Source of the DNA: Flavobacteriaceae bacterium UBA5534
Lineage (GTDB): Bacteria > Bacteroidota > Bacteroidia > Flavobacteriales > Flavobacteriaceae
Assembly (NCBI GenBank): GCA_002426015.1
Contig: DINS01000029.1
Location: forward strand, 28,821-59,811
Length of the DNA stretch: 30,991 nucleotides
Direction of reading: 5' to 3'
The notes under the pieces are model-generated. The model did not search any database. It saw only the letters and a program-made list of their open reading frames with translations, and was not told the origin of the DNA. The position numbers and the translations under genes were made by a program. Within the stretch, counting starts at the first letter, position 1. Each line of letters starts with the position of its first letter. This document shows, piece by piece, positions 16,909-23,436 of this stretch.

Positions 16909-16910
16909 TC
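16886..16910 (+). repeat. Left inverted repeat of the GIY-YIG unit (25 bp)
   Basis: The repeat begins GTCATTTCGACC and ends GGGAGAAATC, and is repeated perfectly in inverted orientation at 17260-17284. Each copy is itself an imperfect palindrome, with ATTTC at one end and GAAAT at the other and CC/GG inside, as in REP sequences. Confidence 0.95.
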
Positions 16911-16914
16911 ACAC

Positions 16915-17226
16915 TCAAAAGATTTGATTGTTTAAATTTTCCCATTTTGGGTTAAATTCAGATATGAGCGCCTTTTTCTTTTCTCGACGCCATTTTTTCA
17001 ATTCTTTTTCTCTCGCAATTGCAGCTTTCGGATGTTCGAAACCTTCATAAAAAACGAGGTGAAAACAATTGTATTTGCCTGCGAAGGTTAATTTTTGATT
17101 TTGACTGTCGAAGTAATGTTGTGATAGTCTTCTTTGGATGTTGTTGGTTATGCCAATGTATAGAGTCGTCCTATGTTCGTTAGTTACAATATAAACGAAG
17201 TGACTGTAAAGCATATTTATATTCAA
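16915..17226 (-). CDS. Single-domain GIY-YIG endonuclease
   Basis: This 103-residue protein is essentially one GIY-YIG nuclease domain. The signature is split as FVYIVTN (10-16) and LYIGITN (22-28), followed by the catalytic-type arginine in IQRRLSQH (30-37) and the metal-ligand glutamate in AREKELKKWRREKK (72-85). The ending NPKWENL is typical of the short UvrC-like stand-alone family (COG2827 type). There is no DNA-binding domain, so specificity is unclear. The ATG at 17214 (MLYSHFVYIV) suits the family N-terminus better than the one at 17226, because the -7 box leaves almost no leader for the latter; I kept the longer form. It sits inside inverted repeats between recG and the M1 gene. Confidence 0.9.
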   Translation of the reverse strand: MNINMLYSHFVYIVTNEHRTTLYIGITNNIQRRLSQHYFDSQNQKLTFAGKYNCFHLVFYEGFEHPKAAIAREKELKKWRREKKKALISEFNPKWENLNNQIF

Positions 17227-17236
17227 ATGGATAAGT

Positions 17237-17244
17237 CAAATATA
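17237..17244 (-). promoter_or_regulatory. -7 box for the GIY-YIG gene
   Basis: TATATTTG on the minus strand is an exact TAnnTTTG match inside the unit, so the gene has its own promoter. No good -33 element is present; position -33 would fall at the edge of the right inverted repeat. Confidence 0.4.
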
Positions 17245-17259
17245 GATAATTGTCTGTGA

Positions 17260-17284
17260 GATTTCTCCCTTTGGTCGAAATGAC
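17260..17284 (-). repeat. Right inverted repeat of the GIY-YIG unit (25 bp)
   Basis: It is the exact reverse complement of 16886-16910. With the preceding bases it reads GAGATTTCTCCC, close to the GAGATTCCCAC start of the lptF/G leader palindrome. Confidence 0.95.
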
Positions 17285-17297
17285 AGCTAAAATTTTC

Positions 17298-17305
17298 TTA
17301 CTTTG
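17298..17305 (+). promoter_or_regulatory. Weak -7 box for the M1 peptidase operon
   Basis: TTACTTTG differs from TAnnTTTG at one base and lies 24 nt before the ATG, 13 bp outside the right inverted repeat. The same octamer precedes the YciO-type gene (28589-28596). Confidence 0.35.
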
Positions 17306-17329
17306 GTATAAAATTGTTGTTGCCTACAC

Positions 17330-19339
17330 ATGAACAAACTTGTTTCATTTCTTTTTTTTCTTTGCTTCGGAATTGCTTGCGCACAACAAACGGAGTATGT
17401 GGATTTTATTTCTGTAAAAGCCGATTTAGAATTGAGGAATTTCAGTAAAGTTTCTGGTTTTGTTTTTATGACATTCAAAATCAAAAAGGCTACAGATTCT
17501 GTATTTATAGATGCTATAGATATGAAATTTAGAAGTATGTCACTAATTAGTAAGAGTGAAGGTTATTTGGGTCACGGGAATTATGAGAATAATGGAAAAA
17601 AAATCAAGCTGTTGCATGATTTTAAGAAAAACAACATATATACCATTCATTTTTGGTATTCTGCAAAACCAAAAAAGGCATTGTATTTCGTTGACAATCA
17701 AATTTGGACCCAAGGCCAAGGTAAATACACCAGCAATTGGTTGCCAAGTATTGACGACATGAATGATAAGGTTGAGTTTGATCTGTCAATTTCATATGAT
17801 AAAAATTATAAAGTCATTTCAAATGGTGTTTTGGTCAAAAAGGAGAACAAAGTGAGTTTGAACGATTCCTTAATTGAGTGGCAATTCAATATGAATAAAC
17901 CCATGAGCAGCTACCTTGTAGCACTAGCTATTGGAAACTATAACAAAAAAACCGAAACGTCCAAAGGAGGCATTCCGCTAGAATACTATTATTATCCAGA
18001 AGACTCCTTAAAAGTTGAGCCAACCTATCGTTACTCTAAACAAATGTTCGATTTTTTGGAAGAAGAAATCGGTGTACCTTACCCTTGGGAGATTTACAAA
18101 CAAGTACCAGTAAAGGATTTTCTGTATTCTGGCATGGAAAACACAACATTGACCATTTTTTCGGATGCCTTTGTGGTGGATTCCATCGGATTTAACGATA
18201 GAAACTACGTCAATGTCAATGCGCACGAGTTGGCACATCAATGGTTTGGTAATTTGGCAACAGAAACCAGTGGCACGCATCATTGGTTACAAGAAGGTTT
18301 TGCGACTTATTATGCACTGCTGGCTGAAAGTGATGTTTTTGGTGATGCTTACTACTATTGGAAACTGTATGAGTATGCGCAGCAACTTTTAGAACAAGAA
18401 AAAGCTGGCGAAAGCACTTCTTTGCTCGACCCAAAATCGAGCAGCTTGACCTTTTATCAAAAAGGATGTTGGGCTTTGCATGTGTTGAAAGAGCAAATTG
18501 GTGCAGATGCTTTCAAAGACGCAGTGAAAAATTATTTATTGAAGTATGAGTATAAAAATGTGGAAACTTCAAATTTTATCAAAGAAGCAGAGAGGGCAAG
18601 TGGCCAAGATTTATCGACATTCGTAGCCACTTGGTTAGAAGCCGTTGATTTGCCGCAAGATGTGATGGTTAAAAGCTTAAAAAAATCAGAGTTTATAGAA
18701 GAATATCTAAATGTAGATTGCGACTCGAATCCTTCAAAATGCCAAGATTATTTGGTGTCTGATATTTCTGATAAGGCAAAAGTTAAGATTCTATCGCAAA
18801 AATCGTACTCTATAAAAAATGAAGATTTTAGGAATAGTTGGGAAGTGCGCCAGGCCATAGCTCAAAACCTTATAGAGATACCTAGAGGGTTAAAAGAAAA
18901 TTATGAGTCGCTACTTCGTGATAAATCATACATTACCATAGAGCATGCACTATATAATTTATGGGTCAATTTTCCGGAGGAAAGAGTTCGCTATTTGCAA
19001 CAAACAAAAGGAATTATTGGTTTTAACGATTATAATGTGAAATTGCTTTGGCTGGCCTTGCATTTGAATACCATTGAATATCAACCTGATCAAAAACAGG
19101 CGGTTTTTGATGAATTAAAAGGCTGCACAAGTCCGGAATATGGGTTTGAATTGCGGATGAATGCTTTTAATTACCTCAAATTAATCAACGGATTTGATGA
19201 GGATTCAATTCAGAATTTGATCGATGCTAAAAATCATCATAATTGGCGATTTCAGCAATTTGCAAAAAGCTTGTTGGAAGAACTCAATCTAGGCAATAAC
19301 TACAAACTGATTATTGACAAATTAAGCAAAAGTAATTAA
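17330..19339 (+). CDS. Exported M1 family (aminopeptidase N-like) zinc metallopeptidase
   Basis: This 669-residue protein has a signal peptide (about 1-18, ending ACAQ). The gluzincin core has HELAH (His299, Glu300, His303) with the third zinc ligand Glu322, exactly HEXXH-18-E. The exopeptidase GMEN motif lies at 268-271 and the transition-state Tyr376 in FYQKGCW. It would release N-terminal residues from peptides in the periplasm or at the surface. The beta-domain (about 25-205) precedes the catalytic domain; the C-terminal helical part is shorter than in E. coli PepN, as is usual for small M1 members. It starts the operon M1-patatin-patatin (6-bp gap to the next gene). Confidence 0.95.
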   Translation: MNKLVSFLFFLCFGIACAQQTEYVDFISVKADLELRNFSKVSGFVFMTFKIKKATDSVFIDAIDMKFRSMSLISKSEGYLGHGNYENNGKKIKLLHDFKKNNIYTIHFWYSAKPKKALYFVDNQIWTQGQGKYTSNWLPSIDDMNDKVEFDLSISYDKNYKVISNGVLVKKENKVSLNDSLIEWQFNMNKPMSSYLVALAIGNYNKKTETSKGGIPLEYYYYPEDSLKVEPTYRYSKQMFDFLEEEIGVPYPWEIYKQVPVKDFLYSGMENTTLTIFSDAFVVDSIGFNDRNYVNVNAHELAHQWFGNLATETSGTHHWLQEGFATYYALLAESDVFGDAYYYWKLYEYAQQLLEQEKAGESTSLLDPKSSSLTFYQKGCWALHVLKEQIGADAFKDAVKNYLLKYEYKNVETSNFIKEAERASGQDLSTFVATWLEAVDLPQDVMVKSLKKSEFIEEYLNVDCDSNPSKCQDYLVSDISDKAKVKILSQKSYSIKNEDFRNSWEVRQAIAQNLIEIPRGLKENYESLLRDKSYITIEHALYNLWVNFPEERVRYLQQTKGIIGFNDYNVKLLWLALHLNTIEYQPDQKQAVFDELKGCTSPEYGFELRMNAFNYLKLINGFDEDSIQNLIDAKNHHNWRFQQFAKSLLEELNLGNNYKLIIDKLSKSN

Positions 19340-19345
19340 CAGTCC

Positions 19346-20251
19346 ATGAGAGCATTAGTTATATCAGGTGGAGGAAGCAAAGGGGCATTTGCTGGTGGTG
19401 TGGCGCAGTATCTTATCGAAAATAAGTTGATTCCTTACGATCTGTTCATTGGGACTTCTACAGGTAGTTTGCTGGTTGGTCATTTGGCTTTGGGTAAAGT
19501 TGCCGAAATAAAGGAAATTTATACCAATGTCACTCAAGATGCTATTTTTAGTGTTTGTCCATTCAATATTAAAAGAAAAAAGGGCGTTGAGACCATCGGC
19601 ATTCATCATTTTAATGTATTGAAGAACATTGCAAAGGGCAGCAAGACCTTTGGGGAAAGTTATCATTTAAGAGGATTGATTAAAAAACATTTCACCGAAA
19701 AGGATTTTAAGGAATTAAAGCAAGGAAAGGTAGATGTGGTCGTTACGGTTTCTAATTTGTCATTAAATCAAGTGGAATACAAGTCGATTAAGGATTTTGA
19801 TTATGAAGAGTTTTGTGAATGGGTTTGGATATCATGTAATTACACACCATTCATGTCCTTGGTCAAAAAAAATGGATGTGAATATGCTGACGGTGGATTG
19901 GGTTCGATGGTGCCAATTGAAGAAGCCATTAAACGAGGCGCAACAACTGTTGACGCTATTATTTTGCAAACTGAAGTCACTCAATTTAATAGAATGCCTT
20001 CGCTTAATGCGTTTTCGCTTTTGACCAACATGTTTGCCTTTATGTTAGATAGAATTGAAAGCCAAAACATACGCATAGGTAAGTTTGTCGCAACAAATCA
20101 TAAAGCCATTATAAATTTTTATTACACACCAACGGTATTGACAACCAATTCTTTGATATTTGAGAAAGAGAAAATGACCCAATGGTGGCAAAGCGGATTT
20201 AATTTTGCTAAATTTAAAGACGATGAAACCAGTCAATTAGAAACGGAATAA
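19346..20251 (+). CDS. Patatin-like phospholipase, copy 1
   Basis: This 301-residue protein starts with the oxyanion-hole glycine motif GGGSKGAFAGG (8-18). The nucleophile elbow GTSTG puts the catalytic serine at 38 and the dyad aspartate is Asp182 in ADGGLG. Patatins are Ser-Asp acyl hydrolases that release fatty acids from phospholipids or neutral lipids. There is no signal peptide or obvious membrane segment, so it is probably cytoplasmic or membrane-peripheral. It starts 6 bp after the M1 stop and is followed after 5 bp by a paralogue with the same first 23 residues. The DNA of those residues differs at many third positions, so the duplication is not recent. Confidence 0.93.
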   Translation: MRALVISGGGSKGAFAGGVAQYLIENKLIPYDLFIGTSTGSLLVGHLALGKVAEIKEIYTNVTQDAIFSVCPFNIKRKKGVETIGIHHFNVLKNIAKGSKTFGESYHLRGLIKKHFTEKDFKELKQGKVDVVVTVSNLSLNQVEYKSIKDFDYEEFCEWVWISCNYTPFMSLVKKNGCEYADGGLGSMVPIEEAIKRGATTVDAIILQTEVTQFNRMPSLNAFSLLTNMFAFMLDRIESQNIRIGKFVATNHKAIINFYYTPTVLTTNSLIFEKEKMTQWWQSGFNFAKFKDDETSQLETE

Positions 20252-20256
20252 CAATT

Positions 20257-21168
20257 ATGAGAGCATTAGTGATATCTGGAGGAGGCAGTAAAGGCGCCTT
20301 TGCTGGTGGTGTAGCGCAATATTTAATGGAAAATGAAAACAGGCAATACGATATGTTTCTTGGAACCTCTACAGGCAGTTTGTTGGTGCCACATTTGGCT
20401 GTCAATGATATCGATAAGCTTTATCATATCTTCACTAACGTCCAACAGCATGATATTTTTAGCGTAAGCCCGTTCATTCAGCGAAAAAAAGGCGATAGGG
20501 AGTTTGTGTCGATAGATTTTGTGAATTCTCTTTGGCAGTTTATGAAGCGAAAAAGAACTTTCGGAGAAAGCAAAGCTTTGAAAAGAAACATTAGAAAGAA
20601 TTTCACTCTCGAAGAGTTTGAAAAAATCAAGGCTACCAAACACGATGTTGTGGTAACTGTTTCAAATTTATCCAAAAACTCAATAGAATATAAGTCAATC
20701 AATGATTTTTCACACGAAGAATTTTGTGATTGGATTTGGATTTCATGCAATTACATTCCGTTCATGTCATTGGCAAAGGTAGATGGCTACGAATATGCCG
20801 ATGGTGGATTGGGATGTGTGGTGCCAATACGCGAAGCAATACAGCGAGGTGCAACCGAAATAGATGCCATTGTTTTAGAGGCAGAACAAATGGAGCGAAC
20901 CAAAGTGCTCGGAAAAAACCCATTTTCGTTGATGATTGGTCTTTTTGGGCATTTGATGGGACAGGTTGAAAAACACGATATTCTCATTGGTAAATTGGCA
21001 GCAAAGAATAAAAATGTTAAGCTCAATTTGTATTATACACCAACCAGTTTAACAGAAAACTCTCTTATTTTCAGCAAGCGATTGATGACCAAATGGTGGA
21101 AGGAAGGTTATGATTACGCCAAAAAGAGGCATGAGCATCAAAAAGCAAGCAAAATCACTTCAGAATGA
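20257..21168 (+). CDS. Patatin-like phospholipase, copy 2
   Basis: This is the 303-residue tandem paralogue of the preceding gene. It keeps all catalytic elements: GGGSKGAFAGG at 8-18, Ser38 in GTSTG, and Asp182 in ADGGLG. Long blocks are shared (TVSNLS, EYKSI, WISCNY.PFMSL), while 48-110 and 210-250 diverge, which points to different lipid or partner specificity. It is last in the operon and its stop codon touches the stop codon of the opposing gene with no bases between. It lacks a signal peptide. Confidence 0.93.
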   Translation: MRALVISGGGSKGAFAGGVAQYLMENENRQYDMFLGTSTGSLLVPHLAVNDIDKLYHIFTNVQQHDIFSVSPFIQRKKGDREFVSIDFVNSLWQFMKRKRTFGESKALKRNIRKNFTLEEFEKIKATKHDVVVTVSNLSKNSIEYKSINDFSHEEFCDWIWISCNYIPFMSLAKVDGYEYADGGLGCVVPIREAIQRGATEIDAIVLEAEQMERTKVLGKNPFSLMIGLFGHLMGQVEKHDILIGKLAAKNKNVKLNLYYTPTSLTENSLIFSKRLMTKWWKEGYDYAKKRHEHQKASKITSE

Positions 21169-21690
21169 TTACCACATATCGCTAACCTCTTGTTTGATGT
21201 AAGATAGAGCGGCATCACTAGGAGCGCGTTTTTCCATCATTTCTGTCAAAACAACCTCCCTTAATTTGTTGGCAGTATCGGTTTTTTCCAATAAACTCGC
21301 TTTACGAATGAGCTGGATGGTTGCATTTTTTGCGGCCGAAATAATGTTCCAACATTCGTCGCTAATATAGATTTGTTGTGACAGATTGTGTTCAAACTCT
21401 TGTTCAATGTTTGCTATAAGTAATGTTTCATAATCTTCTTTGTTTGAAGATGTTGGATGTACTCTAATAAGTAGTTTTGAAGGTGTAATCCGTTCTAAAA
21501 AAATAGCCATCCGTTCATAAGCTTGTAAACGTAAAGGCATGGCATTGACTTGCATATCTTTTTGCAGCAAAAAGCGTCTGCGACCATCTTCATTTTTGGT
21601 GTGTTCTTTAAAAAAATAGTAAGCAATCAATCCTGTAATTAAAGATGGAATTGCATAAAAAAGAAGTTCAACAATTTTAAAGGTATCCAT
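21169..21690 (-). CDS. Single-pass membrane protein of unknown function
   Basis: I do not recognise a named family with certainty. The 173-residue protein has one N-terminal membrane helix (about 7-28, LLFYAIPSLITGLIAYYFF) and a cytoplasmic helical domain containing RRRFLLQKDMQVNAMPLRLQ (38-57) and an EQEFEHNLSQQIY segment. Such small proteins, with the AMPLRLQAYERM block, are in my memory conserved in Flavobacteriaceae. It lies 54 bp downstream of the FMN glutamate-synthase-like gene and may be cotranscribed; a role with that membrane enzyme is only suggested by position. Confidence 0.8.
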   Translation of the reverse strand: MDTFKIVELLFYAIPSLITGLIAYYFFKEHTKNEDGRRRFLLQKDMQVNAMPLRLQAYERMAIFLERITPSKLLIRVHPTSSNKEDYETLLIANIEQEFEHNLSQQIYISDECWNIISAAKNATIQLIRKASLLEKTDTANKLREVVLTEMMEKRAPSDAALSYIKQEVSDMW

Positions 21691-21693
21691 TTG

Positions 21694-21714
21694 AGTTTAT
21701 AAGTTTTAAGTTTA
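21694..21714. repeat. Three AGTTTA-type heptamers
   Basis: AGTTTAT (21694), AAGTTTT (21701) and AAGTTTA (21708) are adjacent 7-mers in the leader of the 21690 gene, a third example of 7-bp repeats between genes in this window. Confidence 0.55.
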
Positions 21715-21744
21715 GGAATCTGGTTTAATTGAGTATTCAAAAGG

Positions 21745-23289
21745 TCATTTTCCGCCCAAATATAAGCAATCTTTTAATTCTTGCATTCCTTTGAAAGGCA
21801 CAGGTGTTTTTTCGTAATTATAGGTTTTGTCCAACTCTTTTGAAAGGTGATGGTCATCAACATTTACATCTATATCTTCCATTCTAAATTGGCAAGGATG
21901 CTCATAACCTGCAGCATGGGTGATTTCTATCAATTCTTTCCTAAAGGTTTTAAAATATTGCGCCAATCTTGCTGACTTCAGCGTTGGGTCGATACCGTTT
22001 TGCAACCATTTGCTTTGAGTGGCAACTCCGCTTGGGCATTTATTGGTATGACAAACTTGTGCCTGAATACAGCCTATGCTCATCATGGCTTCGCGAGCCA
22101 CATTGATGCAGTCGGCTCCCATGGCAAATGCCATAACCGCTTTGGCCGGAAACCCAAGTTTTCCACTACCAATAAAAACAATACGTTCGGTTAATCCTTT
22201 ATGTTGAAATAGTTTATATAAATCACTAAAACCATACACCCAGGGCAACGAGACATGGTCAGCAAAACTTGGAGGAGCAGCACCAGTTCCACCTTCCCCA
22301 CCATCAACAGTGATAAAATCGGGACCTTTGCCAGTTTTGATCATCAAATCGGCCAACTCTTCCCATTGTTCTAGTTTGCCAATGGCGGCTTTAACTCCGA
22401 CAGGTAAACCAGTCGCTTCTGCAATGGCTTCGATAAAATCCATAAGCTCTGGGACATTGCTAAATGCTTTATGGTTGGGAGGTGATAAAACATCTTTGCC
22501 AATTTCGACACCACGTATCTCGCTGATTTCTTTTGTGATTTTTGCACCAGGCAATACGCCACCTTTTCCTGGCTTGGCACCTTGAGAGAGTTTTATTTCA
22601 ATAGCTTTAATAAACGGATTGTCTTCAACGAGCTTTATCATTTTCTCCATTGAGAAACCACCATCAGCTGCTCTCACGCCAAAATAACCTGTACCGAAAT
22701 GAAAAATGACATCGCCTCCGTGTTTGTGATAAGGAGACAAGCCACCTTCTCCTGTATTGTGGTAGGCTTCAGCCATTTTTACACCTTTATTCAATGATTC
22801 TACTGCTTTAGCAGACAACGAGCCAAAACTCATTGCTGAAACATTTATAACTGAAGCTGGTCTGTATGGTTTTTTTCTTTTGTTGTATTCGCCCATGACC
22901 TTTGCACAAGGCAAAAATGTTTTATCTATAACATTGGGATGATTATCATCAATTTTATAAGGCATCATCGCATTATTAATAAAAATATGCTGATGCTCAT
23001 AAATATCTCTGTCTGTACCAAAACCTTCATAGTTATTTTCCTTTTTTGCGGAAGCATAAATCCAACCACGTTCAATACGATTAAAAGGAAGTTCTTCTCT
23101 ATTGTTGGCAACAAAATATTGACGAATTTCTGGGCCAATTTTTTCTAGTATATAGCGTAAGTGACCGATTATTGGGAAGTTATGGCTTATAGTATGTGAC
23201 TTTTGAATAAAAATATCTCTAATGGCAACTAATGCCAAAACAATTAATATCCACATCCACCAAGTTATTTGTCCTAAAAAAGCTAACAT
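21745..23289 (-). CDS. Membrane-anchored FMN-binding glutamate-synthase-like protein
   Basis: This 514-residue protein corresponds to the FMN/iron-sulfur central domain of glutamate synthase without the glutaminase domain. A membrane helix covers about 8-24. The GltS-type barrel spans about 145-470 and shows SFGSLSAKA (154-162), GAKPGKGG (237-244) and the FMN-loop-like GGEGGTGAAP (330-339). Cys407, Cys413 and Cys418 form C-x5-C-x4-C, the 3Fe-4S pattern of GltS. It lacks the amidotransferase cysteine, so it would use ammonia or another donor, or be a different FMN oxidoreductase. It shares a 147-bp divergent region with uvrD and precedes the small membrane protein. Confidence 0.9.
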   Translation of the reverse strand: MLAFLGQITWWMWILIVLALVAIRDIFIQKSHTISHNFPIIGHLRYILEKIGPEIRQYFVANNREELPFNRIERGWIYASAKKENNYEGFGTDRDIYEHQHIFINNAMMPYKIDDNHPNVIDKTFLPCAKVMGEYNKRKKPYRPASVINVSAMSFGSLSAKAVESLNKGVKMAEAYHNTGEGGLSPYHKHGGDVIFHFGTGYFGVRAADGGFSMEKMIKLVEDNPFIKAIEIKLSQGAKPGKGGVLPGAKITKEISEIRGVEIGKDVLSPPNHKAFSNVPELMDFIEAIAEATGLPVGVKAAIGKLEQWEELADLMIKTGKGPDFITVDGGEGGTGAAPPSFADHVSLPWVYGFSDLYKLFQHKGLTERIVFIGSGKLGFPAKAVMAFAMGADCINVAREAMMSIGCIQAQVCHTNKCPSGVATQSKWLQNGIDPTLKSARLAQYFKTFRKELIEITHAAGYEHPCQFRMEDIDVNVDDHHLSKELDKTYNYEKTPVPFKGMQELKDCLYLGGK

Positions 23290-23316
23290 TTAGATTAAAA
23301 TTTTAGTTAAGAGTCG

Positions 23317-23324
23317 TAAAGATA
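23317..23324 (-). promoter_or_regulatory. Weak -7 box upstream of the FMN glutamate-synthase-like gene
   Basis: TATCTTTA on the minus strand differs from TAnnTTTG only in the last base and is identical to the ribB and pheT boxes for seven of eight positions. The -33 element is unclear. It is 28 bp before the start codon. Confidence 0.3.
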
Positions 23325-23436
23325 TTTAAAAATGTTAGATTATATAAATTGAGTGAATTGTTTATAATTATTGATAAAAAACACTCGTAAAAACAGGAGC
23401 TTTAGTTAAATTCACACCTTTAAATTTACTATTGTT

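Larger units (their letters stand above)
16886..17284 (-). mobile_element. Putative 399-bp GIY-YIG unit bounded by 25-bp inverted repeats
   Basis: Perfect 25-bp inverted repeats at 16886-16910 and 17260-17284 enclose one gene, the GIY-YIG nuclease, and nothing else. The stop codon is 4 bp from the left repeat. Flanks share AGC and AAATTT (16876-16885 and 17285-17295), a possible degenerate target duplication. It has no transposase, so mobility would need the nuclease or a host enzyme. The layout is seen directly; calling it mobile is inference. Confidence 0.45.

Noticed and set aside
16915..17226. Homing endonuclease in an intron or intein
   Set aside because: The gene lies between recG and the M1 gene, not inside a coding sequence, and no splicing features are visible.
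19346..21168. CBASS-type defence phospholipases
   Set aside because: Patatins occur as effectors in such systems, but no cyclase or other defence gene is nearby, and the M1 neighbour points elsewhere.
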